Origin: Trametopsis cervina
Taxonomy: Eukaryota; Basidiomycota; Agaricomycetes; Polyporales; Irpicaceae
DNA length: 64,000 nucleotides
Direction of reading: 5' to 3'
NCBI GenBank assembly: GCA_022385755.1
Contig: MU278351.1
Location: 313,594 to 377,593, forward strand
The notes beneath the pieces are model-generated. The model saw only the letters and a program-made list of their open reading frames with translations. It was not told the DNA's origin and ran no database searches. Below are positions 23,739 through 36,969 of the stretch, in pieces. The number at the start of each line of letters is the position of its first letter. Positions within the stretch are counted from its first letter, which is position 1. The translations under genes were made by a program, and so were the position numbers.

Positions 23739-26700
23739 CCTGCTTTCCGGTCAATGTCAATCACGCAACCCACGCCAAGAATTTCCTGTGTCATCTTTCC
23801 ATACCCTTCCTTTTCCACGTCTTTCGGGCCATTAGGGGTCTATCCGGCTGTATCATTAGCGAATGTGCGTATTACGAGTTTCATGGACTGCGCTTTACGA
23901 TATCATGCATTATTATCAGAAGAGTTAAGCTAGCTAATCTTAGCGATAGCAGTGTTGTCTCACTTAAATCCGAATTTCTTAAACCTTGGCTAGGAGTGTC
24001 TTTGACCCGCACGATTCAGCTATCGACAGTCTGACGTTAGGTGTCCCATCTGGGCCCCCATCTTGCACTTTTGGGGAGATGTATGGTACGCATGTGTTAG
24101 TCTTCATCTGATAAACGACGCCAACACGAGCGGTGTGTTCCCAAAAGTGCCGACCAGAAGAGTGCGATCGTATAGTGGCTATGCGACGTGGTCATCAGCT
24201 GGCAGAACATCGTTCTTCAACACGCCCCGACTTCTGTTGAATACGACACTGATCCTCGTCAGTAGCCCGAATGCGTGTGCGCGTCACCCCATATGTTACC
24301 TTGCTGAATATTCTTCTATTATCCAGAGTCGATCCACTGAGATCACAGGGTAATCATGGTTCTTCTATTATTGCGGCAGTTCAAAAGCCCTCGGATAGTA
24401 CGACGACAGTGTGCAACCAGTTCAACCTCCAACATGGACCGGTCTCGCGATGTCACTACGCCAGAGCAGCTGCCACTGTCTCATGTCCAGTACATCGTAC
24501 CCCCTGATAGTCTTACCCATTCTAGTTTTCGTGAAGCTCAACAAAGCCTTCCGACTTGCTAGCTTTGTGGCACACGTCTTATGGGTCTTGCATGGCACCC
24601 AGGTTACAGCAGGAAGTAGATGCACGAATTACCTCAGAGGGTCACTGCTTGGCGCCACTTCCCTTGTTTGACTTTACGGCCTCGTCTTGACGGATCCTCT
24701 CACGGAGTGGGGACACAGATCGGAACCCAGCCGCCGTCTTCTTGACATGCCGACATGCAACCGAATATACATGGGTTGTTATTATGGCATGGAAGACACG
24801 GCCTGGGGCTATGTTATAAGTTGGATATGGACGCCTGCCTGGTTCGGCGTAATGACCGCTAAGTTTGTTGACTTGACGTTCCTTGCGAATGCCGATATGC
24901 ACGGGGAATTCCGTTTCTCGACTGTCTGTCCTATGCCGAATTAGGCCTGCATTTTGTTGTATATTCACCTTGGCTCGTATATCTTCTGCATCTTCGACAG
25001 CTGAAACCAAGTGAGCGCTTGTCGTTATGTACGTGCCGCTAATATTACTGTATAGTCCTAGGATGTCGCGTGCGCAGTTTATTTGTAGTTATTTACCAAG
25101 AGCCTCGATTCCTAATATGTACAAATATCAATCACGTGCTGGCCAAGCGAACTGTGGCGCTCATCAGTCAACAGCACGACTCCTCCCACCTCAATGAAAC
25201 AACAATGATCCATATCATGTACCTGCCCGCAGTAATAGCGCACATCACTGTTGCTGCCATAGATGGGCCTGATGTTCTTGAGCACCATGAACCGTGCGAC
25301 GATTATGAGCCTGCAGTAGTAAGCCGTTTCTCGCGTTCTTGACATCTTCATCGACATGGTATGATTCTTCATCTCAGTCGAGTCCTGCTACGTAACAGAA
25401 CTAATGCCATATTTAGTATCCCCGACCCCGAGGCATCGATTCCAATCGGTCTTGTGATGATTAGGGCTATGTGGAGTCTATCGCATTTTGATATACTGAC
25501 AGGCGGTACGTAGATCGCGTATACCTTCCTGATAGATGGGTACCAGCGCCCCCAGACCACCAGCTTAGCCGAGAAGCTGGAAGAGGAGCCGGTATACTCT
25601 TCCATTTTGTATACTTTGAGCTACAAGTGAAAAGGATGGGTATTTCTGGTTATTTAGAGAGCAAGATAATAATAACACCAGGTACGTTTGTTCATTTATG
25701 TTGTAGTACTGTGCGACGTAGTCAACTTGACGAATATAGATTCTTCGGTCGTTATCGCCGCTATTTCAACACCCTCTATTCGCTACCATCCGACAAATGG
25801 ACCGAATCAGCCGTGATACGCGCTCCGAACGAGATTCCGGTCGGATCTGTGCAGCTCAGCGTTACCCCTCCGAATGAAAATGGGGAATCGAGGCACTAAT
25901 CACGTTTCTGCGGAAGAACGGCTGGTTAGTCGTAACCATACCTGTCTTTGTACATAAGTCGGTTTATTTACTGTCTGAAGTCTCGTTGTGAGTTTGCAGA
26001 GCATTCATCATTACTTATGTCTGTACTAGATCGACCGCAACAGACCTTTGGGCTTAACTTGCAACATTCACCGCGCACCTTTACTACTGTTTGGTTCCGT
26101 GATAGACGTCGCAGTTTGGACTGAGGTTTGTAGCAGCGATGATCGTATACGGCGATCGAACACCACTTTTCGTATACCGAGCGGTCCAAGCCAGTGTGCA
26201 CTCAATGCGTGCGTCTTATCTTTGGTATCATTCATTGTCTGGCTAATCTGTTTCTTCGGTGCGTCACACGCACAAGGCGGGTACTTTGCGTAAGCGCGTC
26301 CCCTAAACTGATTCATGCTACTTGGGCGATTATCTTTGTAATGCATGGATGGATTTGTGCTCCATTCTTCCACGTCTTGCTAACTCACGAATCTCAGAAA
26401 AAATCAGCCGGACTCCATCGGTTGTGCTCTTCGCGGCGAAGATACAGTGGAGACTACTATTTCTCAAGTCGCGTGCCACACGCTAGTAAGTTCAGGAGCA
26501 ATATCAGCACTCTTCTACACAACAACCTCACACGTGACTACGATGATCAGGGAAAGATGACGGCACATTGGCATCAGACCCGTCTCGTCGTTCACACCGA
26601 ATCCCGGTTTCGAGCGGCCCCTGCGACTGACAACATGACAGTTCAATTTACTCGTACTGGGTTCCTTTCACGTAACTGAGCGCCACATTCTACTTATTGA

Positions 26701-27200
26701 ATGTCCTACCACCTTCCATTTCAATGTCGTTGGAGTTTGGTGAGTCTTCCCGATGAGCCTGAGGAGTAGGCGGAGTGCTACTGTAGGTGAGATGCGCTAT
26801 TCAAAGGTATGCTATCCCATCGCCAAAATTTCCTCCAAGCTAATTTACGCATTATGCTCGGCGTCTCGCGCAGCGTTATGCTCTGTGGCCTCGGCAGCCA
26901 TTGTGGTATCCCCGTGGGTGATGAGTTGTGCCCTTGATGGATTTGCATTGCTCGACCAGTTTTCACCAACCTCGTGATGTCTCTGCCGCTCTACCACTCC
27001 CATCTCTGCACTGATAGCGATTATGTCAATCTGTCAAACACAGTTCTGACAGTGACGAACAGATACGCCAACGACTTGAAAATGGCTAATACCCACAATT
27101 ATATTCGCAGAATCGCCGTCAAATGCCATATAAAAGTGCGTCCCTATTGCGTGCCACTGACCATACCTCAGACTACTTTCAACCCACTTCCGTCATCGTC
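23739..27200. other. Long gene-poor stretch, 3.5 kb
   Basis: Only short or unplaceable open frames. The longest are an open frame at about 25492-25899 and one at 26194-26679. The second ends in a polar stretch after a possible splice acceptor near 26398. A hydrophobic run (ACVLSLVSFIVWLICFFG) lies at about 26207-26260 in another frame. I could not build a consistent spliced gene and know no family for these peptides. A promoter element for the P450 (ATATAAAA near 27126) lies at the end. Confidence 0.4.
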
Positions 27201-29542
27201 ATGGGTTTTGATTTTCCATTGTCGCCTTACCTTACCGCTGCCGCATTGTTATGCGCAAGCGTAGTGGCTTCTACGATCTATAGTCAGATAAAGCGAAAGC
27301 ATAGGGCCCCTGGTCCACCTCGTCTTCCTCTCCTCGGAAACGTTGGCCAAATTTCTAAGGAACTTCCTTGGTTCAAGCTCACAGAATGGAGTAAACAATA
27401 CGGTGCGTCTATATCGATTCGAACAACTCATTCATATGTATCGAGTATCTTACATGATGATGTTAGGCCCCATCTTCTCACTTGATCTGTTGGGCCAGCA
27501 TGTTCTTGTATTGAATAGCCACAAGTCGGCGGCGGGATTCTTGGGTAAGTTATTCCGAGCTTATGATTCGATTAATATGGATATTTATGTGCTGCTCTGC
27601 AGAGCGCTGCACTTCGGTCTCGAGTGATAGGCCTCGCCTAATCATGGGTGATGAGCTCATGACAAGAGGTATGCATATGGTCATGGCAAGATACGGAGAG
27701 ATGTACGTACCACCAGTATCGACGTAAGTGCATGGCTGATCGAACATCAGGTGGCGTAAGATGCGCCGAACAAGTACAGAGAACTTGAATACCAAAGCAA
27801 CCCCCAAGTACAAATCTCTGCAGGCCGAACGAGCTATCCGGTCCACATTGAACATCATTGCAAACCCTGCCGATTGGGAGTTCCAAATGAAGCGGTAAGT
27901 TTGGACCATTTTCGTCTCGACTAAACGCTGAGTTAATCTCCACTAGCTACACCTTTTCCAACATTGTCGGTGCTGTACTCGGATGGGAAGCGTTCTGCGA
28001 TGAAGAAGTAGCCCTGATGGACCGTATCTATTGGCAAGTGGAGTTGATCGGAAAGGCACTGATGCCCGGAAACCACCTGGTGGAGTTTATCCCGGCGATG
28101 AAGTACCTGCCCACGTGGGTTGCTGCATGGAAGAGCAAGGCTGTTGGCTTCTACAAGAGCGAGACGAAGCTCCTTCGAGGTCTCACATCACGTGTCGAAA
28201 ACGAAGTGGTACGTAGACAGAGCTTTTCTGCGTCTGCTACAGCATGCTCACATTTCTTGCAATAAAGAAAGCGGGTACAGCGCGACACAGTATCATCGCA
28301 GAAGTCCAAGACAACCCGCAAAAGCACGGTTTATCCGAGGACGAGGTGGCTTGGCTCACTGAATTCTTACTGTAAGCTGTTGTTTCTTTTGTCTCCTACC
28401 TTGAGCTAAGCAAGCCTATACAGAGGAGCTGGTGCAGAGACGGTGAGTTTCGTCAACTGATTAGCCATATGCTTACTATAACCTCGGAATAGACTAGCAC
28501 AACTCTACTCAACTTCGTCCTCGCTATGAGACTGCATCCGGAATCTATGCGCAAGGCACAAGCTGAACTAGACAGTGTAATAGGGCGTGAGAATATGCCA
28601 CAATTCCAGGACAGGGATAAGTTGCCGTATGTCCGAGCGATTGTCAAAGAGATGCTTCGGTGGCGTACTCCAACACCTCTGGGTACGTGACTTCATCGTG
28701 CTATTCTTGGAAGTAGTCCTAACATACTATAATCCAGCTATTCCCCACGCAACCACTGAAGTCAGTATCTCTTATGTACTCATGAGTTATATTGTTAACC
28801 GTCTTTACATTCCACAGGATAGCTGGTACGAAGGGTATTTCGTTCCCAAAGGTATGGCCTTTTTCTAAAGTAGATCATCGTGAGTTAACCTCTCTTCTGT
28901 TCCATCAGGGACCGTTGTTCTTCCAAACGTATGGTGGGTGATCAGACTATAATCTTCGGAATCCTGATGTATTCAACGATTCTCCACAGGGCTATCAACC
29001 AGTAAGCGCACGCCTGGTGGGACCGATAAATGCTCACTTTTGTCGCGTGATGATAGTGACCCTGAGGTATACGGTGTAGACAGCGACCAATTCCGCCCCG
29101 AGAGATTCCTTGACGAGACCGGACAGCATCTGATCTCTCTTCCTGATGTTCCCGATGTGGGACACGCGTCTTATGGCTACGGACGCAGGTGAGAGCTTTG
29201 AATAAAGATCGTCGCTGACAGGAAAGCTAACAGAGTATTGATCCAGGATCTGTGCTGGTATCCACTTTGCAGAGCAGTCCTTGTTCATCTCAATTGCGAC
29301 TATGCTCTGGGCCGTCAACATCGGGCCAGCTGTTGACGACAAAGGAAACACCATTACACCGTCGGATATCGAGTCGGTTGACACTGGCATCTTTATGTAC
29401 GTCTCCTCGCTCTTATTTGTTCTGCCAGAATATCTCACACAGGTAATATAGGAGGCCCGCTCCGTTCGCATGTTCCTTCACTCCCCGTTTCCCGGAGGCA
29501 CCGGCAATCCTGGAACACACCGCCGCAGCCAAGCTCTTCTGA
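27201..29542 (+). CDS. Cytochrome P450 monooxygenase, membrane-anchored
   Basis: A multi-exon microsomal P450. The N-terminus MGFDFPLSPYLTAAALLCAS gives one membrane anchor, then a basic patch and the proline hinge (PGPPRLPLLGN). The C-helix is WRKMRR (near 27752). The I-helix has GAGAET, which supplies the oxygen-activation Thr. The K-helix has KEMLRW (E-x-x-R), followed by the PERF-like FRPERFLDE. The heme loop YGYGRRICAG carries the Cys thiolate. It ends AAAKLF at a stop at 29540-29542. About a dozen short introns were seen, for example after SKQYG and after SAAGFL. The size (about 500 residues) is normal and all key motifs are present, so it should be functional. It lies 6 kb from two sesquiterpene synthases and could oxidise terpenoids, but that is inference. 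The CYP family cannot be given without a search. Confidence 0.9.
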
Positions 29543-30142
29543 GTGATTGAAGGGTCGTAAGTCATCGCAACGGGTGTATCAAATTGGAGGCCCCTTCTCT
29601 CCGGAATGTACAACGATCGGGTCGATGTGTATCATCAAAGTAGCCTGTAAACGTATTAGCTTATGCACAGTCAGTCAGATTGCGCATCGATAGCAAAAGT
29701 TTTCGAGACGGCAATTGACGCGCCCTGACGCACTACAACCCCTTATGCAAGAATCTCATCCCTCGCGTCCTCAGTGACGTGTTCAGACGCAGGTGTCACG
29801 AAATGCGACCGAACACAGGGAAGTGTTGTGTTTTGAAACAATAAGGGTTCAGTTGTGCATGTTCAACGTGAAGTTCGGAGAGGACCAAATTCGGGCAGCA
29901 GACTCTGATAGACGCCGCTCGACTTTAGCCTGCACTGCATCTGCTCTGTACATCATCTTTGAGCCCATAACTGCTCTCGACATACCGCCTCTCGCGTTGT
30001 TACTGCCCTGATATATCCATAGCGGTGCTCAATTCTACGCTATTAGGGGGACGTTGCCCGTGCTCATGGGTAAGCAGCCATTGAACGGGCCTGCAGATAC
30101 ATTCTAGACTGATACCGCGCCGTCGCGTTCAGTCTCTAGGAT
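29543..30142. other. Intergenic
   Basis: About 600 bases between the P450 and the WD40 gene. No gene recognised. Confidence 0.4.
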
Positions 30143-33100
30143 ATGAGTGCCACATTATCCCTCACGCTGTCTAGCAGCGGGACTCAATCTTTGCTCGCCA
30201 GCCTCTTAGACGCGACACCTACTGCGCTGTTAACTGCGAAGAGGCTACCGGACAGCGATGGTACTGGGAAGGACGTCATCGTAGTCGGATGTGAGGATGG
30301 TAGCATGTACGTGTTGCACTCAAATGAAGCCTTTAGCAAGGGCAACCTTTCCATTGAACCCGTTACGCCAACCGTTCCGAGTGAATCTTCCTCGCTTTCT
30401 CCTCTCTTTACCCATCGGCACAGGCAGTCGTCTCCCCGCTCTCTCTCGCCGTCTTCTACGAAAACGTCATATTCTCCTTTTCAACCAACCAAGCCCCGTG
30501 TAGTTTCCTCTGTTTCTGCTGACCAAGCGGAGGCACCGAAGAATTACGTTGATTTTGATGAAGAACAGGAGAAGATGAAGAATTTGCTGAAGCGTAAAGG
30601 TGTCAAGGACAGGACGGTGATGAACTCATTAATGCCAGGCGTCGAAAAGACGTTCGCATCAGACATGTCCTTAGATTCTGGTTTACCAAGTCGAGAGGGA
30701 GGATCAGACACCGTCTCATCTACACCGTTGTCGCCGGCCTCTTCGACCCATTCCATCTCAAGGCCGTCGTCGCCGACAAGGCTACCCCATGTAGTGCTTT
30801 CAAAGCCGTCGGAAGTCCCACCTTGGTCACTCATTTGTCATATTATCCCTCCCGAAGCTGCGCGACTCTCGCCCGTGGTATCGCTCAGAGTGTTAGATTC
30901 CCACTCGTCAGCATTGTGTCTACATAAATCTGGGTATGTTGTTTCAAGCTGCTCCTGAATCATACATGACCTTAGTGATGCTAGCGAAGTTGGCGTGTAC
31001 TCTCTTCAGGATGGCGCATGCTACGCGACTTGCTCAGCTAGAAGAGGAGCCTTCTTAACACCCAATGGAGCGAAACCACATTCAAAGTTGCCCCTGATAT
31101 GGCATTGGAAATCGCTCCATGTAGTACCTGCTGGAGAGGTTCGCGACGATACTTTTTTGGTCTGATTACTTATGATAACGGATCGTAGACGTTCCTTATA
31201 GTTGCATCCGCTTCGTCTGAAGCTACCACATCTACCGTACAACCACTTGAAACCGAAAGCGATCGCACGGAAGATACTCTCGTTGCTTTATTCGAACTAG
31301 TTATGGAGGGACATGGGGACGTGGAATCTTTCTTGCTAACAGAAGTCGGAGAATGGACTTTTGAAGGAGCTTCCGAGGGCGTATCCCTGCATCGCGGTTT
31401 TGACGGTGAGTAGTGGTTCATGCTACATAAGCAATGGTACACTAACTCGACGTTGCTAGACCAGATCAATCTACTTCATGTCGACGCATCGCAGCACCTC
31501 ATCAGGCAACGGATCGCACTCTCTGACAAATCTTCCGAGACAGAAAGCCCTATGCACGCCTCAAGCTCGAATGTCCACTTGCCTCTACCTAATCCTTTCA
31601 AGGCTCTCAAGGGCTTGCGGTCATCCGAGAACCTTGATCTTGCAGAGACAGAAAATGAAATGTCTCGTGTCAGCCTCACAGATATGATTGACCTAGGGAT
31701 GCTCTCTCTGAACGGCCCATTAGTCGGCATACACTTCGACTCTACACAGTCCCTAGCGTCTGGACTGGTCTGGTCTGACCAGGAGCTGTTGGTGCGTATC
31801 TCGCTACCCTCTCAGCGCTATTCTGGCTCAACGAATGGACACACCTCAGCTCTTCGATGTCAGCGGCCTTGCTGTTCAAGTGTTGGGAATCATAAAGACG
31901 ATCTGCGTTGTTGATGTTCTCCGCCATCAGCATAATAGAATTACCGTTCAATTTCAGGTAACGGGGCGGGGCTATTGTCAATGTCCATGCTGCTGATACA
32001 CGACCAGGACCGTATAGAGCTGAGAAAGTTGGATGCGTCCGCATCGTATAATGACCAGAGCTATGACCCTTCATCTTCACACATCATTCAGTAAGGAATA
32101 GCGGGCTGCTGTCGTCGCATTACTCATTCTTCACCCTGCAGCTCTGAGGTCCTTCAATCTTGCTCACTATCAGATAGTAATATTGCCATTATTACTGCGC
32201 CGAGCGAGGCCATTGTATTTCGCATGCAGGACGGCCGTCCTAGGCTGGAGGGCGTCACGTTCTCATCAACCACACGGGCGAAAGTCGTGCGCGTGCTATG
32301 GAAGATGAAACGGAAGGACGCGGAAAGTGCTCGTAATGGACATGTATCCCGCTTATCAGTCGGGCTCCCGTTGGATCTCGACCGGGTGATTCTTGGATAT
32401 AGTACGTTGGCGCCGTTTCAACCTGTCTTCGAGGCTCATACCGTTCCCAGCCGACGGAAAACTTGAGAGTTCCTCACTCACTTCTCTGCTGCAACGCAAA
32501 AGTAGAGGATCGTCTGGAGCCATGTCCAATCTACCACTTGCAGGATGTATTACTTATGTAGGCAAAACGCGAGTTCAGAGGACCGGCGAAAATCGTATAA
32601 TTGCGGGCTCGGATGATGGCTCTATTGCGATATTCTCTCAGGAGTACGCTGGTTTCCCATGTACACGGACACCCTACTGACTTGCGTAGATCGATGCAGC
32701 TCCTTGCTCGATGGACGGTCTTCATCGAACCTCTACAAAGGATAATATCAGTCTCCAAGGGTCGCCTGACGGGCTGCATACTGTGCATATCGCGGGATGG
32801 CTCAATTGCCCTCGTTGCGCTTGACGAATGTGAATTGTGAGTACCATGTATAACTTTTAGCTGCAGTTCCCTAATATGCCCCACAGCCTGTATTTAGTCC
32901 CTGCTTCGATGGCACGTCTGCAGAAGATATGTTTAGGCGAGGATAATCTCCTGCTCACGTACGCAGACAAGCGTGTCCGTTTGTGGGACACCAGGACACG
33001 CGAGTTCTGGCGCTCAATGAGTATTGAGAAAGCGGAGGAAATGGTTATGCAGGGAGGCTGGGAGGAATGGTGAGCACGGATGTCGAGTGTCTGTATTTGC

Positions 33101-35228
33101 TGTTAATTTATCTGCCAGGTCACTCGATTCTGTGGGCCAACAGTCCCAAGAAATTAAGTATATGACCGACTCTGCTCATTTGCCTGATGCTGGTGAGTGT
33201 TTGTGTGCTGTACTCTGTGAAGGTGTCTAACTGTGTGGCACTAGGTTCGACAATATTAGTCGATCTTGATAATGCGCTGCTTTCGTCATCTTCTGGACCT
33301 CTAAACGTCAATATCGCAGCAAATGCAACCAACGTCAAGAACAACTTTGGAACCAAACTCAACTACCTCCGATCATTACTCTCGCCGTTATTAACTGAGG
33401 GCTTGAACGCGGATATCGATCAAATCTGCCGCGAGAAAATTGGTATCCACAAGGCGCTCTTCGGGCAATCTCGGTGAGTTGAAGAGTAATGTCGCTTGTG
33501 GTCTGACTGAATTATCTCAGTTCTGGGTCGGTTACGTTGTATTCGCAAGAAGGTCCCCGCGACGCGTGGGGTATCTCCTCGGAGGTGTCGGCCCTACGAG
33601 CAGTTTCTGTTCTCGCTTTGCTGCAAGCGCTTTTACCGTATGAAGGTGGGAGAATACGCTATCTTGACGTACGTTTTGACGCATGAAGCTGACAACCGAA
33701 TGTAGAGAAATCGGACCATCTGCACACTATTTCTGCGTTCTACTGTGCATCGATTGGTCCAATAGTTGGTGGAACATACCAGGCACCAAGTCTGGTATTG
33801 TTGGGTCGTATCTGGCTACAAGCTCGAGGTACATACAATGGTCATTGTGCAATGCGCACGGCTGATACGTTTGGATAGCCTCGGAATTGCGCCTTGCGTC
33901 ACGGCAACTATTTGAAGCTGGTGTGGCAAGGTTGCCGGACGGAGAAGTGATCAAGCTGGTCGACAGTTGGCAGTCGAAATGTGAGAGCGTTGCTCTTCGT
34001 GAGAGATATGGCTGACTGTTGCACAGTATCTTGTTCTCAAGATCAGGGTGCGAGAGACACCACCACCAGTGCCCTCGCGCTTTACATCTGTGGCTCTGTT
34101 GCTGTTGACAAGTACACGCTTTTGCCGTCCGGGTAAGTGCTTCGGTGCACAATTAATCATTTCTGACGGAAAATCAGAGCTCTTACGGATATCGCCAAGT
34201 CGATATCAATCTATCTTCACGATGAGCATTCTCCACATCGGGCATTAGCTATCGACCTTTGCTCGCGTGGCTTTCCCGTCTGGCAACAGTATGTGGATGC
34301 TGTGGAAATACTGCGGTCTCTATTTGCACTTGCTACCTCGGGCCGCAAAGATACCAACTTCAATGTGGGACAGCAGGCGAGGAACGCTGTATTACTCATA
34401 GCCTCTGGAAACTCTCCTCTCTTCATGACTACGGTATCAATGGATATACTTCAACCGAAAAGTGTACAGCATCGGAAGTCAGTGATGCAGTTGGTTATAT
34501 TCCTGATCCACAAGGTAGGCTCTTCTGACTACCATGGATCCTCGTAAAGCTGACTTTCTTCTCAGAAACCACTAGTGCTGTATAGCAATTTACCCCGTCT
34601 TGTGGAGGCTGTGGTGAAATCACTAGACCCCAATTCCAACGCTAATCGTGATGCCGTCCTGGACTCCGCTACTGAGATTCTCGGTCATCTCGTCGAAATG
34701 TGGGTTTGAGGTTAGCTTCCTACCTTCTCATACTAAACTGTGGAGCTAGGTATCCCATCCTGGATTTCCATGGGCCCACTCAGAGATTGGCTATCGGTAC
34801 CAGCGAGGGGGCCATCATAATGTATGACTTAAAGACTGCAACGCGATTGTACGTTTTAGAAGGCCATAAGAAGCGGACAACAGCGTGTGGCTTCTCTCCT
34901 GATGGTCGTCGACTTGTTACCCTTTCACTGGAAGAGCATACTGTCTTGATATGGAAAGTCGGTTCCAGCTTCACCAGTTTCTTCATGCCAGGTGCCCCTC
35001 CGCGACAGGGTCACAGTGGCTCTGACCCTTACAAAACGTATAATTTCAACATTGGAGACGAAGGCGAGGATGATCGACTTATTCTTTACGTATTTTACTT
35101 ACCGTGCCCTTTATATAACAGGCGAAATGACATTGGCTGCAACTCTAGAGCTGGTCAAGTTCGAATGGCCGTCGGAACGCAGTGTCAAGATACGGATCAG
35201 AGGGGCTATACTTACTTTCAGTACATAG
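30143..35228 (+). CDS. Large WD40 protein, WDR7/rabconnectin-3beta-like
   Basis: A long multi-exon gene coding about 1,300 residues. The first exon begins MSATLSLTLSSSGTQSLL and soon shows a WD-repeat strand (DVIVVGCEDGSMYVLHSN), then a Ser/Pro-rich disordered insert. Other WD-like strands are IIAGSDDGSIAIFS, GCILCISRDGSIALVAL and LLTYADKRVRLWDTRTREFW. The middle is helical (for example LFALATSGRKDTNFNVGQQA). A C-terminal pair of repeats reads LAIGTSEGAIIMYDLKTATR and TACGFSPDGRRLVTLSLEEH. The gene ends VKIRIRGAILTFST at 35228. Split beta-propellers with a helical middle are the plan of WDR7, which works with DMXL/Rav1 proteins in regulating the vacuolar proton pump. The assignment rests on the C-terminal repeats and the plan; it could be another large WD40 protein. 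Exon edges were not all checked. Confidence 0.62.
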
Positions 35229-35509
35229 CGTCGCAATCTAAAACTTTCCATGTTAAACGTTCGCGCTCCATGGCCCACACGTGTTTTGGGATCCCTTGAT
35301 ATACATTCCTGCATAATTCTCATTTTCGCATGTTGAAACTTGTTCTACAGAGAGGAGAGAGAGCTGACTACATAGGCGTACAGGTTCTGTCGATATGTCA
35401 AGCGATTTTGGGGTAGTATGGGGACAGCAACTGAGGCGAAGTAGGAGTACGCTGCAAAGAAGGCATGTAAACAATTGCTTCTGGCCGCTTATCTATTTAC
35501 GATCAGCTT

Positions 35510-36915
35510 CTACAGATCCACGAGAGGTATAACAATCTTCTCTCCGTGGAGATCTCCGACCTGCTCCGCCTTCGGCAGCAGAGGCACGAATCGGGTCTTC
35601 TGGACTTCGAGACCTTTACTACCGAAGTAGCGGGCACTTTCGAAGCTCCAGCAGTAGTTCGCGCGAGGCCAGTTGCCCAGTTGATCGATGTACTCCGCGA
35701 CTTGCATGTCGACCTCTTCTCCCCAGGATGGGACAATCTTGACCGTGTCTAGGAATTTCGCCTTCACCCCATCAATATACTTCGCGACCCACTGCATCGC
35801 TTCAGGGAGGGGAAGGTTGTATTGATGCATCACAACGGTGACAATGTTGTGACGGTCGTTTCCGGCCGCTTGCTCCCTGTTGTAGGAGAGAATATCCTGT
35901 GATCCCACGCGGTGAGTCTGTGCGAGGGCATTAAGAAATATGCTCGACACGCACATTATTCAATGCAATAAGATCAGCGGAGAGATACTCCAGCTCCTTG
36001 ATCGAGGGATAGTAGAACGCATCATCAGGAATGTTAAGGTGTAGCTCCGCGGGTACGAAAGCAGGGCGGGCCCCAATGTTGTCTCGGCGGTTTTGGATAT
36101 AGGCGTCTACCGACCGGATAGAATTGCTATCGCGATCGGCTGCTTGTGCAACCATCGACTCGAGATAATCGGTGAACGATTCAACGAAGTGGCGGGCCGA
36201 CTCTGGTGTTCCAACCTTGAGGAGCCGCTCCCAGTATCTGCACAACTGGGTAAGCCACTCGCAAATCAATCATGATAAGGTTTCTTACTGCTTAGTAATT
36301 TCCCCAAGGACAGTTTCTCCTGCGGGCCTGGGCTTGTGCGGGTTGTGAAGGACATCGATGACCACGTCGATCATGGCTCGAACGACGGGCTCTGGCTCGA
36401 CGTCCGTGTACTCGTCGATGACGAAGAAGAGCTGTGAAAGGTTCAGGTTAGTCTTTGGAATATGAATAACCTATGCATCAACTGACATTCATCAAATCAA
36501 TTCTATCGTTTGCGTATGTGGTCAACAGATCTGAACATGAATCAAAGTGGGGCTCCTACCCTGTGCGCAGGTTAACTGTGGTAGAAAGAAAAATCGGTCA
36601 GGCGACTTTGTCACTCGATTTATGTGCCGTAGCTAACCTTTGCTGATGGTAGGGTACGCTAGGGCTCCGAGACGTCCTGGCGGCGGTATGATGAGGGTCA
36701 AAGACGACACCCATGAAAATGTGGCACTAACCGAAGTCGCCTTTGTCGAAGGCATGCTGGGACTTTTCATTGAATGGCTTGAAGGACCTGAACCATTCGC
36801 TGGAGGCAGCGGTAACCTCTTTGTAATGGGGGTTCATTACTCGTGGCCACGGCCAGTCCGCCATGGTTTCAGGGATGTAGAACAGCTCAGGAGTGGCAGA
36901 GTGCGACAGAGTCAT
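35510..36915 (-). CDS. Sesquiterpene synthase 1
   Basis: A class I terpene cyclase that would fold farnesyl diphosphate into a sesquiterpene. The start is MTLSHSATPELFYIPETMAD (36915). The Asp-rich Mg site is DEYTD, preceded by IDLMNLFFVI. The NSE-type site is NNDILSYNREQ, and the C-terminal RY pair is in SARYFGSKG. Two consecutive 16-nt microexons (36560-36575 and 36487-36502) code the VNLRTGIDLMN region, and both reading-frame joins are exact. The end is GEKIVIPLVDL at 35510. About 340 residues, the normal size of Agaricomycete sesquiterpene synthases. Its C-terminal half is nearly the same as the synthase at 61469-62875, pointing to a recent duplication, while the one at 39204-40610 is more diverged. 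The product cannot be predicted by eye. Confidence 0.9.
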
Positions 36916-36961
36916 TGTGGTCTTGGTGCGTCTGGTATGCTAAGCTCTGTGGACATAGGAG

Positions 36962-36969
36962 TATTTATA
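36962..36969 (-). promoter_or_regulatory. TATA box of sesquiterpene synthase 1
   Basis: On the minus strand CGAGTATAAATAC lies about 47 bases upstream of the start codon. The same CGAGTATAAATA string precedes the other two synthases. Confidence 0.65.

Noticed and set aside
25492..25899. Open frame of about 136 codons on the + strand, partly without an ATG
   Set aside because: No recognisable domain, and the candidate splice sites lead into stops or a different frame.
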